Part shown: piece after piece, positions 32,456 to 44,058 of the stretch
Numbering within the stretch: the stretch's first letter is position 1
Layout of the letters: each line of letters begins with the position of its first letter
NCBI GenBank assembly: GCA_025765615.1
Contig: JAIVFJ010000020.1
Span: 1 to 64,000, forward strand
Reading direction: 5' to 3'
Length of the DNA stretch: 64,000 bases
Origin: Zopfochytrium polystomum
Taxonomy: Eukaryota > Chytridiomycota > Chytridiomycetes > Chytridiales > Chytridiaceae
Program-made: the position numbers and the translations under genes
Notes under the pieces: generated by a model
Seen by the model: only the letters and a program-made list of their open reading frames with translations
The model's database searches: none
What the model was told of the DNA's origin: nothing

Positions 32456-33000
32456 ATGTGCACACCCCGCCTTCTGGTGACACCACATACAACTGTCTCT
32501 TCTCTCAACCCTCCAACCCCGTTGTCTCCTTTTCCCTAGTTACCCTTGGCCCACCCTGCACTGCCCATTAACCCCTCCTCGTCCCCTACGATTCTCTCCT
32601 CCACTCACCCCTTGCCCCGCTTTGGGCCCTTGTCGGGCACGCCCTTTCGAAGTGCGGTGGACCTCCCCTGACCGTGATCTAGACCTGTGGCCACTCTGGT
32701 TCTTCCAGCAACGAGGCAGCTGTCCATCTCGCTTCTCACCTCCAAATCACGACGCCCCCATCCCCTTCACCTTACAGCCCCTTCTACCCGCAACAGTCTT
32801 CGACAGCACAACAGCAGTCCTCAGGCAACTTTGTCGACAACCCCGCTGCCTACATTGTCACACACTCCACAGTAGCCTTTCCAATTACTCATTTGCTTCT
32901 GCTTGGGCTTTGTGCTTCATCTTACTTCCACCTTCTGTTATTCTTCCGATGTTGTTGATACAACGGCGTTTGAATTTCATCGCAGTCTGAACGTTGCAAC
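32456..33000 (+). mobile_element. LINE fragment (RNase H region), decayed
   Basis: Similar to 28590-29050 of the full element: the stretch around TGGGCCCTTGTCGGGCACGC, the CACTCTGG(T/C)TC...AACGA(G/A)GCAGCTG region, and the CTTCTACCCGC(A/C)AC block all align in order. It has many indels and stops, no 5' or 3' element ends and no visible flanking duplication. Confidence 0.75.
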
Positions 33001-33463
33001 GGGCGGTATGCACCATACTTGCTTAAAGCTGTTGATCCTCAGTCCCGCAGCCTGACTTTCTGCTAAGTTTCGCCTTTACGACTCGTCGGGGGCCTCTTTG
33101 TGGGGTATCCTCAGTATACAGAAACTTGTAAGCGCCGGCAAGGACTTTGCTGACGTCGTCCAGGCACGACATCCCACAGTTTGCATCTCCTGCCCATGGG
33201 TGTGTTAATGTCAGGGATTGCTACTTCACTCATTCTCATCGGTTGGGGACATTTTGTTGGAATAGAATCTGCTGACATGTCAATCAGACACAGTAGGGCC
33301 AGCCGTAGCCAACATTGACCCAAACTGCTCACAGTCTCACACTTTGCATACGATATTTATTACTTCGATTGCTCCGCAACTGTGGAATCCCCCCACGCAG
33401 CCCGAATACAAAGAGAGAAAGGAAGGAAAGACCCACACCATCTCCTCCCTCTGTCGTTTTCAA

Positions 33464-34327
33464 TCACTTTGCTGCGGTCGCCGCCGCGACAGCCTCCTTG
33501 ACGTGCAGCTTCCAGCTGTACGGCTCGTGGCCAATGAGCTCGACCAGATCCGTCTTCTCGACGTACAACCCACCGCGCGACGCGGCGTCGTCGCACTGGG
33601 CAAACAACCCCGCAACCGGGGCGGGCAGCCCGAATCCCTCGAGCTGCTTCGCGTACACGTCCTTGGGGACGGCGGCCGAGACGACGGTCTTGCCGGCGTG
33701 GACGGACACCTCCGCGGCCAGATCGTCGATGGTGATCGTCTCGCCGCCGAGCTCGTACGCGGTCTTGACGGGCTTGCCCTCGTTGGCGAGGATGGCCGCC
33801 GCGACGGCGGCCTCCGCAAAGTCGAGGCGTGTGGCGGGGGAGACCTTCCCACCGCCGATGGCGTTGGGGATGGCGCCGTGCGCGAGGGCGGGGGCGAGCT
33901 GGCCCGTCCAGTTCTCGAGGTACCAGCCGTTGCGGAGGAAGACGTACTTGAGCCCGGACGCGGCAATGTACTCTTCGGTGGCCTTGTGGTCGGTCGAGAT
34001 GCCGAGCTCGGTGGTCGGGGCGCGGAGGAGGGAGGTGTAGAGCACGGTGGTGACGCCGGCGTGCTTTGCGGCGTCGACGGCGGCCTTGTGCTGGCCGAAG
34101 CGGTCGTTGAAGTCGTTGGAGGAGATGATGATGAGGGTCTTGACGCCGGCGAGGGAGGCCGCGAGGGTGGCGGCGTCGGACTTGTAGTCGAATTTGCGCG
34201 CCTCGACGCCGGCGGGTACCTTGGACGTGTCGCGGGCGAGGGCCACGACGGGGGCGTTCCTCTTGACGAGGAGGTCGACGACGACCTTGCCGAGTTGGCC
34301 GGTGGATGCGGAGACTGCGATGGACAT
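33464..34327 (-). CDS. NmrA-like NAD(P)H quinone oxidoreductase (QorB/YtfG type)
   Basis: A single exon of 287 aa, the usual length for this SDR subgroup. The Rossmann start reads SIAVSASTGQLGKVVVDLL (the usual GATGxLG has Ser for Gly). The family's ISSND stretch, SLLRAPTTELGIS, HKATEEYIAASG and FLRNGWYLENW are all present. YELGGETITIDDLAAEVS is the conserved C-terminal region. It should reduce quinones with NAD(P)H in the cytosol. It is intronless and very GC-rich in an otherwise intron-dense window. Confidence 0.9.
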   Translation of the reverse strand: MSIAVSASTGQLGKVVVDLLVKRNAPVVALARDTSKVPAGVEARKFDYKSDAATLAASLAGVKTLIIISSNDFNDRFGQHKAAVDAAKHAGVTTVLYTSLLRAPTTELGISTDHKATEEYIAASGLKYVFLRNGWYLENWTGQLAPALAHGAIPNAIGGGKVSPATRLDFAEAAVAAAILANEGKPVKTAYELGGETITIDDLAAEVSVHAGKTVVSAAVPKDVYAKQLEGFGLPAPVAGLFAQCDDAASRGGLYVEKTDLVELIGHEPYSWKLHVKEAVAAATAAK

Positions 34328-34739
34328 GTTGATGACGAAGAAGAAGACGACGAAGAGGGGTCGGTGGAAGGAAGATGGGATGGATATTAGTTAATAACTG
34401 CGGGGAGGGTTATTTATAAGTGGGTCAGCTGAGTGTGGCGCGGACGTTCCGGAGTCGGTTTCAAATGTCTGTTTTCTTTTGTAAGCGGACTTGTCTGGGT
34501 TGCGCTCTGTCGGAAGGTCTGTCCATTCTTTGTTTTCCTAATTGCCAGGCGGATGATGCCCTCTCTCGCAACCTGCACGCCATTTGACGGATTTGAAGAC
34601 ACAGACGAAAAAAATCCTGACCGCAAGGCCGAAGGCAATCCCCGAACCAAATTTCCATCATGTCTGCCTTGTCGTCACAGCGAAAGACAAAAATTATTAG
34701 TCAGAACATCTTGATGCATATGTATTGCAGAAGAAGTAA

Positions 34740-34827
34740 GCTGCCGTGGCGCAACTGGTTAGCGCGTGCGGCTGTTAACTCACTACAGTTAACCGCAAGG
34801 TTGGTGGTTCGAGTCCACCCGGTAGCG
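34740..34827 (+). tRNA. tRNA-Asn(GTT) with intron
   Basis: Acceptor GCTGCCG/CGGTAGC (one G-T pair) with discriminator G, D arm GCGC/GCGC, anticodon stem TGCGG/CCGCA. The loop CT-GTT-A is followed by a 14-base intron. The T arm is GGTGG-TTCGAGT-CCACC-like. Closely resembles eukaryotic tRNA-Asn. Confidence 0.93.
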
Positions 34828-35490
34828 TTTTGCACTTTTGGTTACCATGGTCATGGTGTGTTCTCTTGTCTGAGTCGGTTTATTCCTCCTTTTCATTTTT
34901 TTCCCCGTTTTATTCGACTTAGAACCGGAAGACTGCTTCAAGTTGAGAATGTCCTCAGGTTTTCATGGTCACTGGCTCGGCACAGTCCCCACTGTTCATC
35001 TTTGGGCAGGCGAGGGACGCCTCACAGAGCTTGCACTCGATCTTGTTCAGGGTCGTCTCTACTTCTCATGGGCTTGAACTGCTTGGTCTTTTGGATGAGC
35101 AAGCGCATTCATTCAGGACAAGAAAAAACTGGAGGCAAGCATCAATCCGGAATGGAGTCCGCCTTTCAGAATACCCCTTTGTTGCGGCTCTGGACCGCGA
35201 CGGATCTGACAACTCGAAAAAGCGCTCGAGGAATTATCGAAGCGGCAGGATGGCAACGATGGGCAGGTTGTTCGTCAATAGGTGCAACTTGTTGAGAGCT
35301 TTTTTGGCACGAACAAACAAGAATAAAAAAAGAAAAAAACTGAAAAGAACAGAAAGAAAACAAGAAGAAGAAAAAAAAAATTCCCTTTCAGGCAGACAAA
35401 GGTTCCGAAATCCAAAAAACTCAAAAAAAAAAAAAATTCCAAAGGAAAGGAGAAAAAAAAAAAAAAAAAAAAAAAAAAAAACAGTTTCCA
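34828..35490. other. Intergenic with poly-A tracts
   Basis: No supported gene. A-runs of 10-28 bases at 35369-35480 lie directly upstream of the lectin-like gene. Confidence 0.5.
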
Positions 35491-37011
35491 ATGACCCTGG
35501 AAACGGCGCCGCCGGCACCGCCACGCTTTCCTCGGCCAACACCGCTGACCGCCGAGAAGGCCGCAAACGCCCTGCCCTACGTCGCCGAGATGAGGGCCGC
35601 CGCCGCTGCAGCAGCAGCACCACCACCACCAGCAGCAGCAGCAGCATCACCTGCTGCACCCCAATCCGTCCTCGCCGTCCGCGACGACGACGACCACCAT
35701 CACCCCCTCCACAAGCTGCCCCCTTACCCGCAACACATGCACCACCACCACCACCACCACCACCACAAGCCCGTCCTACGCCCGATCAAAACCTCAAAGA
35801 GCCAGAACAACAACGCAGAGGCTGCGGCTGCCGCCGCTGCTGCTACTGTCGAGCTCACGTTCCCAGCCCCCCAGCCCTTCTTCAGCCACGACCTGTCCTA
35901 CCCGTCTACATCCGCCCCTGCTGGACCGTCCTTGGTCCTGTCCCCAAAGCAGGAGAAGCCGCCAGAGCCGAAAAGTGAGTCTTCACCCTTAGGGAGTTTT
36001 TTCGGTCGTCGGTTTTGTCCGTCAAGGAAACCTGCTGACAAACCATTTTGTGTCCACACCACACACCCATTCTACCCGATCTACCAGGGCTCTCCCCGCG
36101 GAGGACGGTGCTGCTCGTTGCGATGGCGCTCGTTGCGTCGGCCGTCATCGTTGCCATCGCCGTCGCGTTGAAACTGAAACTTCGCACGGGCGCGGCGTCG
36201 CCGGCGTCCGACGGGTCTGCCGCGACGCTGGAGGGGACATCAACTTCACCCTCCGCCCCGACGGCGGAAACACCACACACTACCAACAACCCCACCTCGA
36301 TCTCGTCGACCAACTCCACCACCACCACCACTGCCGCCTCCCCATCTCCATCCCCATCCTCTTCGCCACCACCCAGCGCCCTCGCCGCACCCTCCACCCT
36401 CTCCGCCCCAACCGCCACCTCCTCGACACCGACATCCCCCCTTGCACCCACCTCGTCACCACCTCCATCCCCTCCCCACCCATCCCCATCCCCATCCCCC
36501 ACCCCACCGCCCGCGCCCTCCGTATTCCAGATCCGATCGCTCAAAAACAAACGCTGCCTGACGCACGTCCATGACACGGGCGACGACGAGAGCGACCCGT
36601 CGGACGACGTGGACGACGTCAACTTTTCGGCGTGCGAGGCGGCGCCGGTCGGGGCGGGCAGCGCGCAGCTGTTTGCGGGCGCGACGACGTCCTCCACGTC
36701 CGGCGGGAGCGCGTGGGTGAACAGGCAGTCGGGGTTGTGCTTGATCCAGCCGCGGAACGAGGTTCGGGGGGTTTTCAGCGTTTCCTCCAATGGATCGAAC
36801 GTTCATGTTTCTCTTAATTCCACCTCAGACGCAACTCGAAATCGGTCCCTGCGTGACCGGCGACCCGCGGCAGCGGCTGTCGCTGGTGCAAGGCGTGATC
36901 GTGGCGGCGACCGGCAACTGCACGGGTCCGCCGCCGGTGGCGCGTATCTTGACAATCGAGTGTGGAGTGTATGAATTGATACCCTGGGCGAACGGCACCG
37001 CGAGCCCATAA
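35491..37011 (+). CDS. Type II membrane protein, ricin-B-like ectodomain, copy 1
   Basis: Exons 35491-35974, 36088-36761 and 36829-37011 (phases 1 and 0) give 446 aa. The cytosolic N-terminus (about 160 aa) is Ala/Pro-rich with a nine-histidine run and ends in VELTFPAPQPF. A single helix (VLLVAMALVASAVIVAIAVAL) opens exon 2. A Ser/Thr/Pro stalk of about 120 aa follows, then a Cys-containing domain: FQIRSLKNKRCLTH, FSACEA, QLFAG, SGLCLIQP, GPCVTGDPRQRLSLV, CTGPP. The repeated CL...Q pattern resembles a beta-trefoil (ricin-B) lectin module, which is inference. Same exon plan as the genes at 42189 and 44059. Confidence 0.7.
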
Positions 37012-38159
37012 TAGAATGATGCGCTGTATTTATCACTAGACTCTGGTCAGGCTTTATTTTATTTTATTTTATTTTTTTTTTTTTTTCTCGTTTGGGCGTT
37101 TCGTAGAAACAGATGCCATCAACTTACAACCACGCACCTCGCGACCCAGCCAAAGAACGAGCGATAGAGCTTTTTTGGCCGTATGCAGCCTTGTGCGCGT
37201 TGACTCCTGACATTAGATTGGTCACAGTTTAGGTTGATAAGCTCTTACATAACTATCGTTTAGCATAACGCATTGAATAGTTTCATATGAAAGTATGACC
37301 CTATTAGAATGAGGACTTGAATAATTTCATTCCACTATGAAGAATTCATTTTAGTCTTGCAACAAACATTGCCACTCATTAGCACAGTAAGAATCATTAT
37401 CTTTGCGGTAATGAAAACGGGCCAGATGGATTTGAAGGGACTCTGTATTGGTGCCAAAGGACAGAAATTAGAATGAAGGGGAAAAAAGGGGAAGATAAAT
37501 GGCCAAAAACAGATAGAGAGGTCTGAGAGAGAAAATATGGGAAACCCCTTGCGCTGCAGAAACTGTTAAGACAACAGAGGTCAACGCAGTCCCAATAGTT
37601 TGCTGCGAATACACTTTGATAACACCTTGGAAAATAAAGAACCAAAATAATAATAGGGGTCCTGATCCTTGAAGTTTTATGGCGGTTTTGCAAATAAAAT
37701 GTCAAGACCGTATCACTGAGACCTTGGTGTAGTTTCACAAGCGGGATTGGAGGGGGTCACGCTGCTGAAGAGGTTCACGAGGTGGGAGAGAGGGAGGCCA
37801 CGGATCGCGCGGGGATCAGGTGTACGACGCAGTACCTCACCCTGAGAACGGGAGTTCTACGTTCGCGGGCCGCGGGCGATGGGTGAGTTGCGTGAGTGGA
37901 GGAGAAAGGAGGGAGGGGGGAGAGTGCAAAGGCATGAGTGTGTGGGTGAGTGTGGGTGTGTGTGAATATTATGACCTGAGCTCACACCTGCCACAAAAAC
38001 CCCAAAAAATCCCCCCAAAAAACACCCCCGCAAAGCTGTGAAGGACGCAGTTTCCGATATCAAGTTAAGGATTGAAGCACCTGACAGCCCGCAAAAAATT
38101 CCGGAGCAATCTTTGTCCCAGACGTTGCCCATGATTGCGGGCACTCGCTGGTTCGGGCG
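37012..38159. other. Intergenic; AT-richer, no gene recognised
   Basis: Opens with a (TTTTA)n tract (37051-37085). 37180-37400 is the most AT-rich part of the neighbourhood. GTGAGTGTG repeats lie near 37940. No coding frame supported. Confidence 0.45.
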
Positions 38160-38430
38160 TCCTCTTCACACAGAAAACGCCCCGTCTCCATCCCCATCCG
38201 CGTCCCCACCCCGCCCCAGCCGCCCGCCGTTTTCCAGATCCGGGTCGCTCAAAGAACTGCCGCTGCCTGACCAACGTGCGCGAGCTTTGGCGAGGAAGAG
38301 AGCGACCCAGTCGGACGCCGTGGACGACGTCGACTTTTCGGCGTGAGAAGCCTCGGCGGCAAGAGCTATTGGGGTGGACCAGGGAGTCGGGGTTGTGCTT
38401 GATCCGGGTTGAAAGCAGTCCACTCGCTTC
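38160..38430 (+). pseudogene. Relic of lectin-like gene
   Basis: Nucleotide-level match to 36440-36750 of copy 1. CCATCCCCATCC-type stalk codons lead to CGTTTTCCAGATCCG(G)GTCGCTCAAA, then GTGGACGACGTCGACTTTTCGGCGTG and GTCGGGGTTGTGCTTGATCC. An extra G after CAGATCCG shifts the frame and a stop follows the FSA codons. The membrane helix and cytosolic exon are not found. Confidence 0.8.
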
Positions 38431-39068
38431 CGGCGCTGTGCGAGAGAATTGCGGTAAAGGAATGATGATTGGGTAATAAAAAAAAAACGAGCGTCGGGTT
38501 TTTCGGAGATGCCGCCCAGAAGTTCCACTCCACGGCAAAAATGCGACGGGTCCAGTGGCAGCACCAGGGCTTCGTTCTCAATAAACTGAATCCTTGTAGC
38601 TCGTGCCCGGCGGAATGCGGAAGCAGTGCGGAAGCGAACCTTACAGGAATCCGAAGTAAATTTAAAAGTGGCACTTTCTTGGCATTTGAAACAGTCATTT
38701 TGTATTTGAGCGGGAGTGTGACTTCTGGGGAGGATTTCAATTCTCTGTAAAATGAGGTCGATATCCGCCCCCGGTCCGAGGTTTTCTTTTTTGTCGGAAC
38801 CGGGGAGGAAACAGCAAGGGAAACGGGAGGGGTGATTTCGCCCCACTCCGGTTCCCGAGCTGTCTAGAAAAGAAAGCGGAGCGACCCTGTATCAGGCGGG
38901 GCGCACCAGTGGGAGGAAAACAGAAGAAAGGGAATGGGTGTGGGTAGTCTGGGGGTTTAGAGGTCGAGGGAAGCTTTCAAAGTCTGTAGGATGAGGAAGG
39001 GTCATACAAGTTTTAGAAGAGAGAAGAAGATAGCACTTTTATAATTTGGGGGAGAGTCGCGCCGATCA

Positions 39069-40407
39069 CTAGCAGCCGGCCAGGGACGAGCTGACGCCGG
39101 TGCAGCTCGATTTCTTCGGGGTGATGTTGATGCCGGAGAACGTGAAACCGGAGCAAGCCGCGCAGAGGATGTACGTGCTGTACTTTGAGCCGCTAGCCAT
39201 AGTTCCGTGGATGTTGCTCAGCGTCAGGGCCGAGATGGGGATGCCGCCGGTCGGGGGTACCGGTCGGCGAGCCGTTCTCGTAGTCCTGCTCGATGACGAT
39301 GCCGTACTTTTTGATGCCGGACAGGGTAATGTCCTTGTAGGAGACGTTCTTGACGTAGCCGCCGGTGGCCTTGTAGACGGTCTTGATGCGGACGCCGTTG
39401 TCCGAGTTGGAGATGGTGCAGCCTTGCACGGTCACGCCGTCGACGGTCTTGCCGCTGTCGATGGAGCCGATCGAGATGCCGTGGCCGCCCGAGCAGTTGT
39501 TGCTGAGGAACTTGATGTTGCTGCCCTTGTTGACGGCCAGGCAGTCGTCCTGGTTCTGGACGTTCGAGTTTTGGATCGTGATGCCGGTGGCGCTGACGTC
39601 TGGCGTCGGAAGTGGTAAGGTGTGATGAGTCGGTCATGGAGGGCAAGAACAAAAAAAGGACTAAAATCTTGGGTAACCGCATACCGAAAGCATCAGTGTT
39701 GTGGCCGAGAGTCTTCCCGCCCGACAGCTTGTCGCCGTCGGTGTTATCGACGGTGATGTGGTCCAGGGTGGTGTCGGAGCCGCCGATGCTGAAAATGTGG
39801 ATGGGCGAGTTCTTGATGGTGATTCCCTTGATGGTCGATCCACCGGTGGTCAAAACCTTGAAGAATTTCGGCTCTGGAACGTGTGAAAGAGACAGAGCAA
39901 GTCAACTTCGACCCGTGACCACCAACACTCTGCGACGCTTAGACCGCGCTTGAACGCGCTCGTGAAACGTCACCACCCGTCGCCGCGCGCATCCCCACGC
40001 CGCACATTCAACTTACTCTTGACACCGCCGTTCGCGCCCTGGGTATCCCAGTACAGCTGTCCATTGCCGTGGAACGTCGCGCCAGTTCCGTCAAAGGTGA
40101 TCTTGCTGCCGCCGAGGGTGAACAGGAAGTCGTCCTTTGTGAGCGAGGACGACTTTGCCCAGGTGATGGTGCCTTTGACGGTGACGGTCGTGCCGGACTT
40201 TAATCCGGAGAGGTCCAGCTTGGTTTCGGCGGGAACCGTGAAGGGGCCCTGGATGACGATGTTGGTGGACGAAAGGCAGCCCGAGACGTCGGAGGCCTTG
40301 GCGATGGTGCAAGTCGAAGAGCTGGCGGGGGTCGGGGCGGCGTTGGCGGCGCCGATGAAGGCGAGGAGGGCGACTCCAAGCGAGGTCAGGGTGGAGAGAG
40401 CGTGCAT
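39069..40407 (-). CDS. Endo-polygalacturonase, GH28 (one frame break)
   Basis: Hydrolyses alpha-1,4-galacturonan in pectin; secreted. Exons are 40017-40407, 39685-39873 and 39069-39599 (phase 1 at both joints). Residues 1-24 are a signal peptide (LGVALLAFIGAANA). The GH28 catalytic set is complete: NTDAFG (general NTDGFD), NQDDCLAVN with the two catalytic Asp, GGHGISIGS with the His, and RIKT. It ends in a Cys-rich close (CAACSGFTFSG, CTGVSSSLAGC). Total exon length is 1111 bases, one more than a multiple of three. The break is near 39255, where ENGSPTGTP should continue PTGGIPISALTL; one extra base there shifts the frame. The domain is otherwise intact, so a sequencing indel is as likely as a recent mutation. 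Confidence 0.88.
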
Positions 40408-42188
40408 CTTTATTTTGTGTGTGCTTTTTGTGTAGTGCTGGTTCTTTCTTCTTCTTCTAGAGAGTGCGGAGTGTATCAGATGAGGAATTCGCGGTGAAGT
40501 CTGCTGAGGTGGGCGGCGACGGCTGCTTTTATATGACGGATTTGTTTCTTGTTCTAAAGCGGAGCCAGCATGGCATAGGAGAGCAGGAGCGGTCAGAAGG
40601 GCGCTCGCAAAGCAAAACAACCGCCACGCGCGCACAGCACCCACACATGTTACCTACCCACGCGCCTCCACGCATGCCTCGTGCGCTACGTGGGGGGCAA
40701 GGGCAGCCCACCAGCAAGGCCTGTCTGCCGTGGTTGCCAACTGCCGCTCGCGTGCCTCTCTTTCTCTCGGCCTCTCTTTCTCCGTCTCACACACACACAC
40801 TCACTCTCTTTCTCTCTGTCTCTCTCTCTCTTTCTCCCTCTCTCTCTCTGTCTCTCTGTCTCTCTGTCTCCAGCATACACAGGATGCTGGGGTCTCCGTT
40901 TCAGGTGCACATGCCGCCAGCGCCAGGTCAAGAGAACATACTGTCGGAGCTGGTGGACGGGGTGGCGCTGTTGTTGATGGGTGAAGAAAGGCTGACAGAC
41001 AGACAGCAACTACTACTACTACGTCTTTGTCTTTGACATTTTACTGATCGGCGGCCAAAGGGAGGCCGCATTGGGCCGCCCGCCGTTCGGGCGCAGCCGG
41101 GCGGACCCCACACGCGGCGGAGGGCCTCGTGGAGTAAAAGAGAAGAACCATAATGCGTGCATGGGGTCTGCCTGCCCGCCGGGGGTCTCGTGGTTTCATC
41201 ACGTTTTAATCGCCGATTTCGGCAACGGCTCACTGCCTGTTTTGGAAAATCCCACGTTTTTTTGTCTCTGCTCCCGGCCGCTTGTGTTTGCGGATTACCA
41301 GAACCATCCATGCAGACGCATGACCGGCCTGCTTGGTTCGTTTTGGTATTATGGACCGTGCACTTGCGTGATGCTTATTATTATATTGGTTATTGTTGGC
41401 GGTTTCCAAAGAGCGGCAGTCGTTACGCCATCATCAGCCAGCTGCTAACTGGCCAATGTTTCTAAATCAGTGTTGGTGTGGGAAAGCTGGTATCCTGGAT
41501 TCATTCCGATACACCAGAAGAAGTGGTTGGACGTTAATGGTTGGCGTGAAAAACTGAGGACGCCTATGTACTTTCTCTTCCCATTACGGCGATGGCTGTG
41601 CGAAAATGGTGGGCGCACTGAGAGTGTTCCCATCCGGAGATTCACAAAACAGTGGAACTATGCGTGGAGGATGCGAGAGTCCAGTCTTCGACCCGCATCA
41701 CGTGCGTGTCGCGCGTTTCCTATTGGCCGCTTGCGTTGCTGCGTCGAAGAACCTGCGCCAAATCCCAGTCAAGAAGAACCGAGCCCGGACCTTCTCAGGA
41801 GTTGAGCCATCGTGCAACGACCTCGACCCCAGAACAACGCCGCCGCCGTTCTTCCGTAACGCCATTTAGACTGTCGATTACCTGTCGCAGTGCAAAGGCA
41901 CTTAATGATTTGCTGGCAATGACGGTTGAGAAAGAATGAAGGACTTGCCGTGAGAAATCTAGTTAAGGCGGGTGACGACTGTCTTCCACTGACAACACTT
42001 TCCACTTATTTTCGCCTCAATGTGCAGTCGGGTGCACACGAAGTGCGCAGTACTTGTGTCTTTCCACAAAAAACTGACGCCGTCGCAGGATCCCAAAAAC
42101 CGCAGCCACTGTCGGCATCCTGTCGTGCGCCGCGTCGCTCGCCAACCCCGACAGCCCTGCGCAATCGCCCCTTCCCAAGCTTGATGCG
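40408..42188. other. Intergenic; CT repeat, no gene recognised
   Basis: Contains a CT-rich microsatellite (40780-40870). No frame of supported coding character through 42188, where the next lectin-like gene begins. Confidence 0.45.
40780..40870. repeat. CT/CA-rich microsatellite
   Basis: (CA)n at 40790-40800 followed by (CT)n with TTT interruptions and CTGTCTCT units. Confidence 0.9.
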
Positions 42189-43583
42189 ATGCCCGACGGC
42201 CCAACGGTAAACCCCGATCCGTCTTCCCGCAGCGGCGGCGCGGACTCTCCGCCGATGGACGATTGGCTGCACTCGCGGTTCGACCAATACAGCGGCGACA
42301 AGAAGTCAACCGACGGCGCCTTGGCTGAGGATCCCGCGAGCGCGTCGAGCGCGAGCGCATGGCTGCAGCGGCGGTTTGACCAGTATTTTGGCAACGCGAA
42401 GTCGGAGCGGGCGACTCCTCCTACTGGCGGTGGCGTGGATCGTACGGAAGAGCACTCCTTCCCATCGGCCGCCGCGAGGCGGGTGGATGACTCAGAACTT
42501 ACTTGCCCGCCAGACTCCCCGGACGGCCTCATCGAGAATAGTAGTAATCCCGTTGCAGGTAAACCTGCATCAGGTGCCTTTACACTATAGTGCTGATCGC
42601 CTTTCGGTTGCAGGTCTCAATCGGAAGCGCTTGATCGTTTTACTTGTGGTGGCCGTTGTCGTTGTGACTGCCGTGCTGGTCACGGCGGGTCGACTCGGCG
42701 GCTGGTTTACCAGCGGCAACAACTCGCCATCCTCGGTTAGTAGCTCAGCATCCACCTCGACGTTCCTTCAACCTTCGAGCCAACCAGCAGTAGAATCTCA
42801 TTCGTCCTCCTTTTCAACAAGGTTCCCCCCGTTTCCTTTTCTGTTTGCATTTTGGTGGGCTTCGAGGTACCTCGTGCTCACCCAACATTATAGTACCACC
42901 ATTTCCATCACAGAAGTCCCAACGACAGAACTCCCAACGACAAACAACAACCCACCATCCTCCCCGACGTCCCACACCAGCACTGCCTCAAGCTCCACCT
43001 CAACAATAACCATCCAACAGAGCACCGACGAACGGCAGACTTCCCCAACGCCGTCGCCGCTGCCGGCCTTCTTCCAAGTGCAAGACCTCGAAATCGCAAA
43101 CGACACGGTGGTCAGCGACAACTGCCTGGACCAGAACTCGGAGTCGGACGACCCGGCGCTGACCTTCCGGGAGTGCGCGGTGACGCCGGGGCCGAAGAGC
43201 GGACAGGTGTTTTTCGCGCGCGACGGGATGTGGGCGATGAATCGGTGGAACGATTATTGCTTGGAGAGGGGGGAGGCGGTAAGGAAAGGGGGGCACGGGT
43301 TTGGGAAGTTTGGGGGGTCAACGCCAGTTACAAACTATCTCAATGGGCTTACTTTCCCCCGCCCATAACACTCACACTCACCCCACAGCTGCTCGCAACT
43401 CCAATTTTTGCAAAATGCGATAATTCCACCCGGCAAAGGTTGAACCTCACCGGCCACGCTCTGTACGACGGCAACGGCACGTGCTTTGGTCGGTTTCGCC
43501 TTGCGACGGACGTGTTTCATTGCGCTAATGTGACGCTGATACCTGTTTCAATGACGGATCCCGTTTCAACGACGAAGGAATGA
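42189..43583 (+). CDS. Type II membrane protein, ricin-B-like ectodomain, copy 2
   Basis: Exons 42189-42558, 42614-43278 and 43389-43583 (phases 1 and 0) give 409 aa. The cytosolic part carries two similar segments, DDWLHSRFDQYSGDKKS and AWLQRRFDQYFGNAKS, then a DDSELTCPP end that parallels VELTFPA of copy 1. The helix is RLIVLLVVAVVVVTAVLVTA. A Ser/Thr stalk follows, then the ectodomain: FFQVQDLE, NCLDQNSES, FRECAVTPG, GQVFFARD, DYCLERGEA, and a last exon with KCDNSTRQRLNLTG, NGTCFG and HCANVTLIP. 42819-42892 (FPPFPFLFAFWW) interrupts the stalk, begins GTTCCC and ends TATAG, so it may be an unspliced intron. Confidence 0.7.
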
Positions 43584-44058
43584 GTGTGGGAGAGGGGGAT
43601 GGGAAGGGGAAGGAGGAGGGCTAATAGACGCTTTCTGTCGTGCTCGCGCGAAATGCAAAAGTCTGCCTCCTTCCTCTAACTCATCTTCACATGAACGAAG
43701 CTGTCACGCCAAGAGCCTCAATGCGCTCTGATCCTCTTATCTCCCAATCATCGCGATTTCGCCTTTTGCAATCGACATTGAGGGCGGGCGGCAGGTGGCG
43801 TTCAAAGGAGTCCGCCTAATATTTACGTCAGTCCCTCTTGGTTTTTGAAACTAAAAATGCGATGAAGGTGCGCAGTTGTCCATAATTTGGGAAAAGACAC
43901 AAGCAGCGAGAAGAGCGAAAAGAGCGAAAAGAAAGAGAAAAAAAAATTTGTTCTCCAATATTTGGCCTTTTTTGCTTGCGCCCTTTCAAAGTCTGTCTTT
44001 CACGCCGAAGTTTGTTTGTTTGCGCAACGTCATACCGCCGAGCGGGGTTCGTCGTCGC

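Noticed and set aside
33344..34390. A 348-codon plus-strand frame
   Set aside because: It is antisense to the NmrA-like reductase, with the Gly/Asp/Val/Glu composition typical of such shadows.
35735..35768. CACCAC tract as a structural DNA repeat
   Set aside because: It encodes a histidine run in frame within the first lectin-like gene, so it is treated as coding low complexity.
41606..41869. Open frame of 87 codons upstream of the second lectin-like gene
   Set aside because: No domain, no splice partner and mixed composition; indistinguishable from chance.
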